Translations under genes and position numbers: made by a program
From: Fistularia commersonii
Taxonomy: Eukaryota; Chordata; Actinopteri; Syngnathiformes; Fistulariidae
DNA: 64,000 bases
Reading direction: 5' to 3'
NCBI GenBank assembly: GCA_037954325.1
Contig: JBBMNZ010000003.1
Coordinates: forward strand, 25,476,392 to 25,540,391
Notes under the pieces: generated by a model
Seen by the model: the letters and a program-made list of their open reading frames with translations, nothing else
The model's database searches: none
Told to the model about the DNA's origin: nothing
Shown here: positions 35,301 to 46,650 of the stretch, piece after piece
How the letters are laid out: each line of letters opens with the position of its first letter
How positions within the stretch are numbered: position 1 is the stretch's first letter

Positions 35301-35827
35301 CCGCCACAGTGGGACTAATTAGTGATTAGCTCATCTCGCTCTCGTCGCGACCTTCAAACAAAAGGTAACGGCAGGAGAGGAGCACCGAGCTCGCCGTCCA
35401 GACGGCGTTAAAACCGCCTTTTAAAAAAAAATCCAGAATTAAAACGTCATATTTTAATGAGTGTGTGTGTTATTATTCCTTCTCACGTTTAACATCTAAT
35501 ATTTACTCAAATCTTATCGCTCCGTTCCATCCTTAAATATCCTCCCTGCTATTGATATTAACCTTTTTGCCGCTCGCAAGAGAAACTTTATCCCCGATAT
35601 TATCCGCGAGCACTCGATGTTAATACCACCATTATTACCTCGTAATTACCTTGAGAGGCTGAAAAAGAGAGAGGAAGAAAGAGGGAACTCTTAGCGCTCA
35701 TCCCGCTGAAGCACCGTGTGTGTGTGTGTTAAACAACAACCCTCACACACCCTGAAAAATGACTAATCCAGTTGCTACTAGCATAACGGGAAGACACAGC
35801 GGAGAGGGAGACACTTGTTATTAGGGC
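32326..35827. other. Mixed and GC-rich intergenic, no gene supported
   Basis: A scrap of the abundant teleost repeat lies at about 32525-32640. CpG-rich sequence spans 32680-33300 and 34600-35150. (ATTAGC)n lies at about 34551-34571, an A run at 35255-35275 and a TG run at 35461-35470. Many domain-free open frames occur (up to 147 codons). Confidence 0.4.
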
Positions 35828-35837
35828 GAGGAAAGCA

Positions 35838-35880
<43 letters not shown>

Positions 35881-36306
35881 ACAATGTTTAGCACACACGC
35901 ACATGGACGAACGTGTACACACACACACATGTACAAACACACTTACAAACATGCACACAAAAACACACACAGACACATCCATCCACGCCTACAAATAAAC
36001 AAATGTGTTCATATGCACACACTCACACGCACACAAACACATACGCACACACACACACACACGATATTTAGCACACACACACTTACACACATGCACACAA
36101 ACACACACACTCATCCATCCACACCTACAATTAAACAAATGCGTTCATATGCACACACACACACACACACACACACACGATGTTTCACACACACGCACAT
36201 GGATGCACATGTACACACACACATGTAAAAACTCACCTACACACATGCACACACAAACACACACACTCATCAATCCACGCCTACAAATAAACAAATGCGT
36301 TCATAT

Positions 36307-36338
<32 letters not shown>

Positions 36339-36690
36339 TGTTTAGCTCACACGCACATGGATGCACATGTACACAGACACATGTACAAACACATGCACAC
36401 ACAAACACACACACTCACCCATCCACGCCTACAAATAAACAAATGTGTTCATATGCACACACACACACACTCACACACTAACACATACACATGCATGAAG
36501 TTAAGCACGCATGGACATGCACGTACAAACACACACATTCACCCATGCACGCATACAAATGATGAACAAATACGCACAATAACATATATGAATGTACACA
36601 TAGGCACATAAATAAATGCACATAATTCACACACACACACACAAATACACACGTGCACACACATGCACACTGTTAAACACATTCATCGAT
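35828..36690. repeat. CA-rich higher-order array
   Basis: Beyond plain (CA)n (35837-35882), a complex unit repeats: CACGATGTTTAGC, CACATGGATGCACATGTACA, CATGCACACA, CATCCACGCCTACAAATAAA, then AAATG(T/C)GTTCATATGCAC. The AAATG(T/C)G anchor falls at 36001, 36137, 36293 and 36441, with a decayed copy near 36567. Periods are about 126-156 bp. His/Thr-rich frames are artefacts. Confidence 0.85.
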
Positions 36691-37837
36691 GTCCGAGAGA
36701 CAAACATACTCTCTCTTTTTATTCATTTGTGGGGACATTTAACCATCAAGCCTGTCATAAACAATCAATTTAGGACCTCCAACATTCACTCTTTCACTCT
36801 TTCACTCACTTCATCCAGAAACATTCACTCATTCACCTTCTCATTCACCCTCTCCTTCCCATGTTGAACATTGTAACCTCCTCGTCCTCCTCCTTCGTTG
36901 TGGGACTCGAACCATGGACCTCCTCTGCTGCGAGGCGGAAGCAGCGTCCTTGAATGGTCTGTAATCCCGGCTCTCTGACCGCGCCGCTCATTTTACGGCT
37001 AAATGAAAATAAAGCGAATTGAAAAGCGGTTCTTCTGGCGCGGCTGCCGGGCCGACCTCTGCGCCGCTAATCTGCCGCCGCATCTGCTCGGGAACGGCGA
37101 GCCAAAAGCGGCCAAACGAGCATTTGGAGGGAACATCATCGCCTCCTATTTTGTTTACTCGATGTAGCGATGGCGCCGCGACCTCTGCCACGCCGGCCAC
37201 GTAAGCCGGCTAATCTCCGAGGATGTCCAGAGGTTACCACGGGAACATATGGTCGTCGGCGGCAACCGCCTCCGCTCTTTTCCTTTGACAGCTTCGGGGT
37301 TGATTTTGACGCTTCCCCACGCCGCGCGTCTCCTCGCCGGGGGGAGGAAAACGCTTCCCCCTCCGCCGCTGACAGCGACACAGGTAATACTGACTAATGG
37401 GACGCGTAAACGCGTCTAATCTCCGGGGGAACGAGCCGGCGAATCACCGGCTCCGATGCAAATGAGGACTTTTCTCGGGGGGTCTTAGCATCATCCAAAT
37501 AAGCAGCCGCGGCGGGGTTGTAAGCCGGACGGCTTTGAACTCGCCGCGTAAACAGGCGTCAAACGTTTGCGCGAAACGAAAAAAAAAAAAATCGTTTCGC
37601 CTGTCAGGCCCTGATTTCCTTAAGAAAAAAAACAAAACTTTATTCATATATTCCCAAACTTACTTCATATTGCAACCTCTCCCACGACAAGCTTATCAGG
37701 TGTGTGTGTCTTCGGAAAAAAACGACCCGCGTGACCTTAAAGAGCTTAGCGGGAGGGCGGGTAGATTTACCCTGTCGGCTTTTACGCGCAGATAGCGGTT
37801 CTGCAGGTGAAGACGTCAGATTTGTCCCGTAACCCCC

Positions 37838-37868
<31 letters not shown>

Positions 37869-38499
37869 CAGTCCCTCGCGGCCCCCCGAACACACACCTT
37901 CACATATTTCGCGTGGGCGGGGAAAAAAAAAAAAAAAAAAAAGAAGGCGCATTTAAACATTAACAGGAATCCATCAAAAAATATGGGGCCTGTCAGAGTG
38001 TGTGTGTGTGTGTGTGTCGGGGAAAAGCGCGGCGGCGGCGAAGCACAGCTGTCTTGTAAGCGAGACGAGGGTTCGGTGCAGCAGAAAGACAAAGCGTCAC
38101 TCTGCAGTATTTATGAGGGGTGGGTTTTCTCCTTGCGAGGGGCGGCGCTGAGTGCTCTCCTTTGTATTTGCCAGTCTTCATATCCTGGCCTACATAACCC
38201 GCGTGTGACAACAAGCAGCCTCGCGCTCTCGGAGGAGAAGTCCTGTTTCCGACCTCCTCCTCCTCCTCCTCCTCCTCCTCCTTCTTCTCCGTCTCCACCC
38301 TTCTGTCGGTAGCGTTTTGCCCTTATTAGCGCCGGACGCTAAAGAAAAACAACATGAATTCTCCTCGACCCTGAGAAAGTTGACATTGGATGGGCCTCAC
38401 GGAGAGAAGGTCCACGAGGACGGGGTCTCAGGGGTTCTCCACGTCTGCGTGGGGTTCCACATGCTAGCAGATCAGTGGAGATACTTCATTGTTCAACAT
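36691..38499. other. Intergenic with GC-rich block, no gene supported
   Basis: CATTCACTC-type degenerate repeats lie at 36780-36860. A tRNA-like GGGACTCGAACC near 36900 belongs to an interspersed repeat. CpG-rich sequence at 37000-37450 has short frames and no domain. Runs: CA 37839-37868, A 37923-37942, TG 37998-38018, CTC 38250-38284. Confidence 0.4.
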
Positions 38500-38820
38500 G
38501 AGAGGATGAATGGTTGAGTGTCTCCAAGTCAATGTGAGTCAATGAGACAAATGAATGGAAGAGTGAATGTATGTTTTTCTGTGATTCTATATGATGTTTA
38601 AGTGAATGTCTAGTTAAATGAGAGGGTGAGATGTTGTAAGTGTCTACATGGCTGGTCCATGAGAAGGTGAATGCATGAAGAGAGTGAAAGAGTGAGAGGT
38701 CGAGTGTTTATGTGTGAAAGGGTGAATGTCTCGGAAACCCTGAGCGCAGGATAAGAGGTAAAGAAAATTAATTCGTGAATGAGACACCGGACTGGTGAAA
38801 CGGGAATTAACTTTCAGATC

Positions 38821-38856
<36 letters not shown>

Positions 38857-38860
38857 GGAG
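38500..38860. repeat. GTGAATG-type degenerate repeat and TG run
   Basis: GAATGGTTGAGTGTCTCCAA, GTGAATGTATG, AGTGAATGTCTAG and GAAAGGGTGAATGTC words recur loosely; (TG)n lies at 38825-38854. The same vocabulary occurs at 6200-6425. Confidence 0.6.
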
Positions 38861-39075
38861 GAGAATGGGGCCACTTAATCATGGAACATCTTCTTGTCAA
38901 CTTTTCGCCCTTAGTCTAATTCACCTGGACAGTTTAGCAGGGAGTATAATTGGTTGAGTAATGGATCTTTACAGGTTTGGGAGGCAACACGGGGAAGAAA
39001 GAGGGTTGTGCATCTTGCCTGAGGACCAGCAGCAATCCAACCGTCAACCTATCGATGACATTGCATGATGTCACA

Positions 39076-39113
<38 letters not shown>

Positions 39114-39538
39114 CACACATACACACCCTGTTCAACTCTGCAAAATAATCCACATTGTCCTCATGGAGGTGGACAGCGAGGCGGCGCTGTAGAAGCCGGA
39201 CCAAGTTCAGGCCACAGGGGTGAGAAGACACGTCGGCGAGAGACCTTCAATAGTTGTCACGGTTGCTATGACAACCGTTGTCACGGGCGCGTGAACATGC
39301 TGGTGGACGACAACATGGGTTAGGCTACATCCTGCAACACTGTGGACGCACCCTGAGGTCCCGTCTGTGGACTGGAGCTCGGCGTGCAAAGCAGCGAGCC
39401 CACACACACACACACACACACACACTCCCAATGACGAAGCATCAAACTAGTAGTTTCCTGAAAAGACCAAACACTTGCGTCGTACTTGACCAAACGGGAC
39501 AGGACTACATTCAGCATCTCGACCTCGGGTCAAGGAGA

Positions 39539-39588
<50 letters not shown>

Positions 39589-40369
39589 CACACACACACA
39601 CGCTAGCATCACACACGTAATACCCCTAAAAGACAAAATCCTAGAATTAGCTGAATATGTTTGGTTATCCTTGTTTCGCAGTTGTAGCACACTGTGTGTG
39701 TATCTGTGTGTGTGTGTGTGTGTGTGTGTTTGTAACAGTACTGAAATACTTCAATGTGCTCCTCTGGAAAATACTTCTACAAGACTCTCCAAATGCAAAC
39801 GTGGCGTTCCAGCGGAGTGTCCTCCAAAACACTCGGAGTGATAACACCGACGGGACGAGGCGCCGGAAATAGAGCCAAGCCGAGCGAATCGGGGCGAATC
39901 TTTAAAGTACACGGATAAATAACTGTGTCTTCGCCACCCGAGGTTTTTCAACGGCGCCGGCGAAGGCGCCATCAGGGGCGGACGTGGTCTAGATATCACG
40001 CGGGACCGTCCAATAGCACGCCAGATGCAGCTTAACCCACCCGCCGCGTCGCCGCGACCTCTCGGAATTTAACGGTTCACCTGTGGCGGGCCGAGCCATC
40101 TGGCGCCGAAAAGAAAAAAAAAATGTCCGTCTCGTTTATTTACCCCTTCATCCGTTTCACCCCGTTGGGAGGCGGCGCAATCTGGGAGCTCCACGAGTGA
40201 CATTCCACGTCTTTATCACTTCCTTCTTGAGAGACGGGTTATGAAGTACTTGCTGAAAACAAAATTTTAAATTTAAGCGTGTTTTCTGAAATTTAACCCT
40301 CATATTATGTCATTATGATATCCATTTCACCCATTGACCCAATGGGTGAAATTGACCCTTAACATAATA
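38861..40369. other. Intergenic with many CA runs, no gene seen
   Basis: (CA)n or (TG)n lie at 39075-39126, 39399-39424, 39546-39602 and 39693-39729. The sequence 39830-40200 is GC-rich and domain-free. A short hairpin lies at 40325-40351: TTTCACCCATTG and CAATGGGTGAAA around ACC. Confidence 0.45.
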
Positions 40370-40725
40370 CACTGCTCAAAAAAATAAAGGGAACACTTAA
40401 AAAACACATCCTAGATCTAAATGAATGAAATATTCTTATGAAATACTTTGCTCTTTACACAGTTGAATGTGCTGACAACGAAATCACACAAAAATGATCC
40501 ATGGAAATCAATTGTATCAACCCATGGAGGTCTGGATTAGGAATCACACTCAAAATTAAAGTGTAAAAACAAACTCCAGGCTGATCCAACTTTGATGTAA
40601 TGTCCTTAAAACAAGTCAAAATGAATCTGTGTTGCTTCCTGAGTGGACACTATGATTTCACACAAGTGGGATTGACTTGGAGTTACATTGTGTTGTTCAA
40701 GTGTTCCCTTTATTTTTTTGAGCAG
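40370..40725 (+). mobile_element. Tc1/mariner-like MITE, copy B
   Basis: It is almost the same sequence as 31968-32325 in the same orientation, with only a handful of substitutions visible (for example GTGCTGACAACG for GTGCTGACAACA). The left flank retains TA and the right end stops at GAGCAG. Low divergence between copies suggests a comparatively recent burst. Confidence 0.85.
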
Positions 40726-40957
40726 ATGGTTAAAGGGAGAAGGTCATGGACGCTCCCGTATATAATACGTAAATAATACTTTCGAGTGATCTTTACCTTC
40801 TTCCTGCCCTCCATACTCGTATTCTTTTCCTGCCTCGCCGCTTTTCTGCCCCCACGCCGTCGCCCTGCTTAGTCCACTTCTTGTTCTTCGCTCCCCAGGG
40901 ACGCCGTTGGAAACACCTCGCGTTCCGGTCCGAAAACACTCCGGCAAGAAAAAGGAG
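40726..40957. other. Short intergenic gap, nothing recognised
   Basis: CpG-bearing sequence between two elements; a 67-codon minus-strand frame has no domain. Confidence 0.35.
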
Positions 40958-41421
40958 TTCCGTCATTTCCAGACTACGTTGCTACTTTTTTTCCACACGC
41001 TTTGAACGCTGCTGCTTAAACAACGATGCGGCTAATTTTTAGATTTTTTTGGGGGGGGTCTAACAAGCTTCACGCCACCGAAACATTTAGCCTCGCAAAT
41101 TATATTACCGTGGAATTTGGAGGTTGTTCAACTGCGATGACGAAGAAGGCGACTTTAGCGGTTTTAGCGACTTTAGCGGAGTAGGACAAAAAACGAATGG
41201 ATGGATGGACTTTTCCTTGTGTTACTTGTTGTTGTGTTACAGACACTGTTTGGACAAAAGTGTTTACAGCACATATTTGTGTGTGCTACCCGTATGTATT
41301 GAACAAAATGTTTTCTCTATAAATATCTCATGTTACAACATGGAGATCTGTGTCTAATAGACACAGATTTATTCAGTTATTTTTATCTGGGGCGGCTTTC
41401 ATTCAGTTAGAAATTACGGTA
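40958..41421 (+). mobile_element. Pogo-like MITE, copy 2 (longer)
   Basis: It begins TTCCGTCATTTCCAGACTAC and ends GAAATTACGGTA, the inverted ends seen at 21726-22002. AACAACGATGCGGCTAAT and the coding remnant FNCDDEEGDFSGF match copy 1 in opposite orientation. It keeps about 200 bp (41190-41390) that copy 1 lacks, so copy 1 is an internal deletion of a longer form. Confidence 0.65.
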
Positions 41422-41499
41422 ATTGAGGGAACGCTCGCTGATTCAGAGGGGCCGTATTAGCTGCTAGCGGTTAGCGCTTCACAGCCCGGGAGACTTCCT

Positions 41500-41610
41500 G
41501 TGTGGATCCCCATGTTCTCCCTCGTCTTTATATGATGCGTGAATGAGAGGCTGAATGGTTGTGTGTTTCTAAATGACATGTTTATGACAGGATGAATGAT
41601 AATGTAGCTA
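41500..41610. repeat. Fragment of abundant teleost repeat
   Basis: CCCATGTTCTCCCTC, then GCGTGAATGAGAGGCTGAATG, matches the GTGAATG vocabulary of 6200-6425 and 38500-38740. Confidence 0.5.
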
Positions 41611-41699
41611 TGAGATGATACTTTTTGGGGAAATTTGAGAGTTGCTGCAGCACAAGGGCAGGAGGACAGATATCAAAAAGAGATGAAAAGGACAGAGAC

Positions 41700-42215
41700 T
41701 ATAAATAAATAATAGATCTGCTTCTTTTCTTTTCGGCTTTTCCCTCGATTCCATCTCTTCACCTCTTTTCCAAGCTCTCCGTTGCTCCAGACTGTTGACC
41801 CTAAGTACTCAAAATCCTCAAAAAGCCTCACCGTTCCACCCAGGTTCCTCTCATTCACACACATATACTCTGTCTTTCTGCGACTGACCTTCATTCCTCT
41901 CCTTTCCAGAGCATACCTCCACCTCTAGATGTTCCTCAACCTGTTCCCTGCTCTCTCTACAGATCACGTCATATGAAAACATCATGGTCCATGGAGATTC
42001 TTGTCTGGGCTCATCTGTCAGCCTGTCCATCACCACTGCAAACAAGAAGGGGCTCAGAGCTGATCCCTGGAGTCCCATCTCCACCTTGAACTTCTCTGTT
42101 ACCCCTACATCACACTTCACCACTGTCTCACAGCGAGCATACATGTCCTGCACCAGTCTAACATACTTCTCTGCCACTCTGTCAGCTCCCTCTGACCTTC
42201 TCTTTACTGCTCTAC
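41700..42215 (-). pseudogene. RTE-type LINE, reverse-transcriptase fragment with broken catalytic site
   Basis: The minus-strand frames show AEKYVRLVQDMYARCETV, GSALSPFLFAVVMDRLTD and SPWTMMF, then TEYMCVNE and EYLGSTV further along. These are RT fingers/palm blocks in family order. The catalytic FADD box reads FSYD here, losing the first aspartate. The frame shifts before TEYMCVNE. It is truncated at both ends, and dead. Confidence 0.85.
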
Positions 42216-43214
42216 TAGCATTAAGTAATAAGCAATAGAAAGAGATTAAATTGGACATCAAATAAAAGATAAAATATAGATATGTAAATGTAAATGTCAC
42301 CAAGTAATTCTGCAACTACAAGAAACTTGGTTTGGTTGACGGTACTAAACAGACAACATGTAAAAGGCATTTAATAAGCGAAAAACAAAAGTGAGATCGG
42401 GTCGATCGCGGTTGGTTGTGCAAAATGGCAAGTTGTACAAAGCAGCGCAAGGTAGAACAGAGTGTCTTCATATGACTCGCGATTAGGTGAGTAAATGCTC
42501 GTATGTCTTCATATGTGCGTGTGATGGATGCCTGCTGGCAGCTGCGATGGGCTGCTTCTCCTTGCCTGCAGGATAAACAGCTCGGATAATAAGTGAACGA
42601 ATGAATCAGCCGTTAGATAAGAAGGAACGGGTCAAAGTCTCACCGTTTACGAGACGTTCACCGGGAACTAGCGGAGCTTCGGGTTTTCGCCGCCGTCAGA
42701 CGGCGACAGTAAAAGCGTGCACGTGACAGGAGGCACGGCGCGAACTCCTCCGCTCGCTCAACTTCCCGACAAATCTTTAACTTTTAATCTCCCCGTCGGG
42801 GCGCCCTCGACGTCATACATCATAAAAAGCCATTCACTGGGTAATAACAGGAGAATTACTCTCTCATGGAGACCTCCGCTGCCCCCGTTAAGCTCGTCCC
42901 TGTTTCATTATCCACCGCCTGGAAATTATTTCGGCAAAGTCTTCCTTTCATTCAAAAAAGAAGAAAAAAAAAAAAAAAAAAAAAAAAAGGCGCGGCGCTG
43001 TCGAGATTGAAACCGAATGCGTTTCCCTCCCGGAGTGCATGAAGCCGATGAAAAGGGGATCAGTTATTTACCTAATCGATCGCTTAATCTGCGGGGCGCT
43101 TGTTCGATCAATACAATGATTGATAAATAAATCATTGGGATGTCGGCGGAACCCGGAGACGTTTGACGAGAAAAGTGGTGTTTTGGGTCTAAAAGCTACG
43201 CCGGGACAATTGGT

Positions 43215-43270
<56 letters not shown>

Positions 43271-43429
43271 TGCTGTGAGACCCTGGGTGGTCTGCGGGGG
43301 AGGAAGAGGAAACAAGAAAACGCCACAAATCGGATTTTTGCCGGACGACCTCAGGCGACCTCCATGTCTAACTTTATGTTGTTGACATGTATGACTTCAT
43401 TACAAATGCAAAATTCTCCTCGTTCTCCT
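42216..43429. other. Intergenic, CA and A runs, no gene seen
   Basis: A run at about 42966-42988 and (CA)n at 43214-43270 with one TACA interruption. The 97-codon frame at 42717-43010 has no domain. Confidence 0.4.
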
Positions 43430-44420
43430 CTTTTTGGCTTTTCCCTTCAGGGGTCACCACAGCAAATCCACCTTCTCCATCTAATCCTATTCTCTGGATC
43501 ATACCAATTTAACTTCATATGCTCTCTCATGACGTCCACAAACCTTCTCTTTGGTCTTCCTCTAGACCTCCTGCCTGGAGGCTCCACCTTCAGCAACCCT
43601 CTACCCAGATCTTCACCAAGGTTTGGAGATGAACAGAGGAGTGTTCATCTCCAAACCATTTCAGTCATCATTTTGTCTCGGTCATACATGTCCTGCACCC
43701 CTGTGACAAATTATTCTTTTCCTTTTCGCTTTTCCTATCAGTGGTCAACCTTCTCCATCTTACCCTATTCCCTGGATCCTCCTCTCTCACACCAGCTAAC
43801 TTCATATTCTCTCTCATGACGTCCACAAACCTTCTCTTTGGTCTTCCTCTAGACCTCCTGCCTGGAGGCTCCACCTTCAGCAACCTTCTACCCAGATCTT
43901 CACCATGGTTTGGACATGAACACTCCTCTGTTCATGTCCAAACCATTTCAGTCATCACTTTGTCTCGGTCATACATGTCCTGCACCTCTGTGACAAATTC
44001 TTCTTTTCCTTTTAGGCTTTTCCCTTAAGTGGTCAACCCTCTCCATCTTACCCTATAATCTGGATCCTCCTCTCTCACACTCGCTACCTTCATGTCCACT
44101 TTCATGACGTCCATCAATCTCCTCTTTGGTCTTCCTCTAGACCTCCAATTCCAGCGTCCGTCTACCAATATATTCACTCTCCCTCCTCTGTCCGTGGCCC
44201 AACCATCTCTGACCTTTTCTCCAAAACATCAACCATGTGCAGTCCCTCTGATGCACTCACTCCTGATCCTCTCCATCCTGGTCACTCCCAAAGAGAACCT
44301 CAACATCTCCGTCTCTGCGTCCCCCAGCTCTGCTACTGCTTCTATGTCACACAGCATTGATGGTCAGGCCACTGTCTCCTCCACCTTTCCTTTCATTCTG
44401 GCTGATAGTCTATCTCATAG
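43430..44420 (-). pseudogene. RTE-type LINE 3' region in three tandem units
   Basis: The block GACGTCCA(C/T)(A/C)AA..CTTCTCTTTGGTCTTCC recurs at 43531, 43818 and 44106, a period of 287-288 bp. Read on the minus strand each unit encodes the RTE C-terminal tail (RGRPKRR.VDVMREN, KLAGVREEDPGNRVRW). The first two units also share a GTTTGGA.ATGAACA segment and a CGGTCATACATGTCCTGCAC segment. The third unit extends further into the protein (IRSGVS-type end and a PSLTFSPKH-coding reverse frame). None is functional. Confidence 0.8.
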
Positions 44421-45047
44421 TACCCTTGACACTTTTTTAAAGAATGCAAAATGTTTATTTTATTTTTTTTATGCACCTTCTGTTTGTCCCCTTTAACGAT
44501 ATTAAACCGTTTCTCCTCACGATCTCCTTTTTGTCGATCTGAGCATCTGTGACGGTTGACCCCCAACCTTGACACGAGAAAAATCCCGTCGTGCGGCGCC
44601 GAAACCCCTTCAATAGAAATTCCCTTCTGCACCCGGTTGAGTAAATGTCAGATGTCGCTCGGACGGAAAGAGCGAGGAGGCACGGCGCCGTTATTAACCC
44701 CCACCACTTCCTGTCAAGGTTGGATCTGGACGGACGCATCGAATTCTCACTTTTTTGTGAATCACTCTTTGACTGAGCGGCGGCAACGGGGGGGATCCCT
44801 TCCATTTCACCTCACCGTGAGCCGAGGAGGAGGAGGAGGAGACCGCCATCAGCCTCGCTTATTTAGTGACTCCGTCCCTCGCCGATGTGAAGCGCATTGT
44901 TTTATTGATAATTTCTCCTTGTGTGTGCAGATTCAAAGCTCTGAAGGACTGTCTATCGCAGGCCGCCTCGCCTTCAGAAGCTCTAATCGTCCGAGTCACA
45001 GTTCAGAGAAGGGCCGGCGTCCCCCTGTGAGGAGGACACACGTGAAC
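44421..45047. other. Intergenic, no gene supported
   Basis: A 199-codon plus-strand frame (44556-45155) crosses this GC-rich stretch, but it has no domain and runs into RTE sequence at its end. A short (GGA)n lies at about 44826-44841. Confidence 0.4.
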
Positions 45048-45125
45048 TTCAGCACACCTCACCACTGTCTCACAGCAAGCATACATGTCCTGCACCAGTC
45101 TAACATGCTTCTCTGCCACTCCAGG
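45048..45125 (-). pseudogene. RTE-type LINE, tiny reverse-transcriptase scrap
   Basis: ACCACTGTCTCACAGCAAGC and CATGTCCTGCACCAGTCTAA match the AEKYVRLVQDMYARCETV-coding block of the copy at 41700-42215, with similar spacing. Only about 75 bp survive. Confidence 0.75.
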
Positions 45126-45715
45126 CTTCATCATACAAAAAAATCATACGAATAGAGTTCTGGGGAAACACTTTGATGGCCGCCATAGTTGCCGGTTGTT
45201 GTTCTCAGTTCGGCACCATTAAGAAAAAAAGACGCCAACGGTCGTCTCCGGGACTCGACTCACGCCATCACCAGAGTCTGGTATTATTGTCTCGTTCTCC
45301 AAGAAGGGCACCGCTGAGCCGCCTTCTATTCACTTATTCTTGATATATTAAGGCTGCACATTTATTTACCGCTTCCTGCCTTAACGCCGGGTGACCGTCG
45401 AGCTCCGTGACCAGACGAGTAAGAACAACATCCCGCTTGACGGAAGGCGAAGCCGGCACTCTCCAGACAGGAAAAAAAAATCATATGTACTCAAAACCTC
45501 CATTTAACAGAGTCGTCAGCAGAACTGCAGTTCATCTTCTCACTCACAACAAAACGACAGTCTAGAGATTTTAGTGAACCTGCTTGCCAGTTTTGAACGG
45601 TGGGAGAAAAAACCTGGAGAGAATCCAGACAGGAGAACACGGAGAAGCCTGGCTAACACAGGATTAAAACCAGGAAGCGATGGTGCGGACAACTGAACCA
45701 CTAAAGGACCTTGAA
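45126..45715. other. Intergenic, ends in teleost-repeat fragment
   Basis: Nothing recognised to about 45600. From 45600 to 45715 it has CCTGGAGAGAATCCAGACAG and GGAGAACACGGAGAA, the 3' half of the abundant repeat that also flanks the 49.5-kb minisatellite. Confidence 0.45.
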
Positions 45716-46285
45716 CAAGATAAGGAGAGATATGATAAAGTGAGACAAGGCAAGATAAGATAAGACAAGATGAGGCAAAGCAAGATAAGATAAGATAAGA
45801 TAAGATAAGATAAGATAAGATAAGACAAGACAAGATAACACAAAGCAAGATAAGATAAGACAAGATAAGACAAGATAAGACAAGGTAAGACAAGATAAGG
45901 TAAACTAAGACAAGGCAAGATAAGATAAGATAAGATAAGATAAGATAAGATAAGATAAGATAAGATAAGATAAGATAAGATAAGGCAAACTAAGATAAGG
46001 CAAACTAAGACAAGGCAAGATAAGATAAGATAAGATAAGGCAAACTAAGATAAGGCAAACTAAGACAAGGCAAGATAAGATAAGATAAGGCAAGGCAAGA
46101 TAAGATAAGCCAATATAAGACAAAGCAAGATAAGATAAGACAAGACAAGACAAGACAAGACAAGACAAGACAAGACAAGACAAGACAAAACAAGATAAGA
46201 TAAGATAAGATAAGATAAGATAAGATAAGATAAGATAAGTCAAGATAAGGCAAACTAACAAGGCAAGAGAAGGCAAGGCAAATAC
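45716..46285. repeat. AAGAT/AAGAC/AAGGC pentanucleotide array
   Basis: About 570 bp in 5-bp phase. AAGAT predominates, with a clean AAGAC block at about 46139-46188 and AAGGCAAACT blocks. A sub-pattern AGATAAGGCAAACTAAGACA recurs around 45990-46070. Leu/Ser/Tyr-rich minus-strand frames are artefacts. Confidence 0.95.
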
Positions 46286-46420
46286 TTTAATATCGAAGGA
46301 AAAAGTTGTTCAATAGCACCAAAAGTGAAGAGAATATCAATCTTAATCATTCATTCAGTGTCAGTTCTGCTGTCCTGCTCGCTCTGTCCGGAGCGGGAGG
46401 TTCATCGGCCACCGTAAACT

Positions 46421-46650
46421 GTCCAGACGTGTGAAAAGGACGGCTAATGGTTGCTACAAGAAGTCCAGTGATTGGCCATGAGCAGCGACGGGGTTTAACG
46501 CTGAAGTTTATACCCGTCAATCCAAACGTTCACCTTCTCATTCGCACCTGCGGACAATTTAGATTTTTCTCTTGACTGCGGGAGGACGATGGAGACCAAT
46601 CACAGGACTTCTTGTAGCAACCATTAGCCATCTGTTTCACACGTCTGGAC
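46421..46650. mobile_element. Small foldback with 57-bp inverted arms
   Basis: The left arm 46421-46477 (GTCCAGACGTGTGAAA, then GGCTAATGGTTGCTACAAGA) and right arm 46594-46650 are reverse complements at 52 of 57 positions. The loop (46478-46593) contains a piece of the abundant teleost repeat (CACCTTCTCATTCGCACCTG, CGGACAATTTAGA). It is a MITE-like element, or an inverted duplication around a repeat. No coding frame. Confidence 0.8.

Noticed and set aside
35815..36611. His/Thr-rich frames across the CA array
   Set aside because: Low-complexity translation of CA repeats.
45540..46276. Leu/Ser/Tyr-rich minus-strand frames looking like membrane proteins
   Set aside because: Produced by the AAGAT/AAGAC pentanucleotide array.
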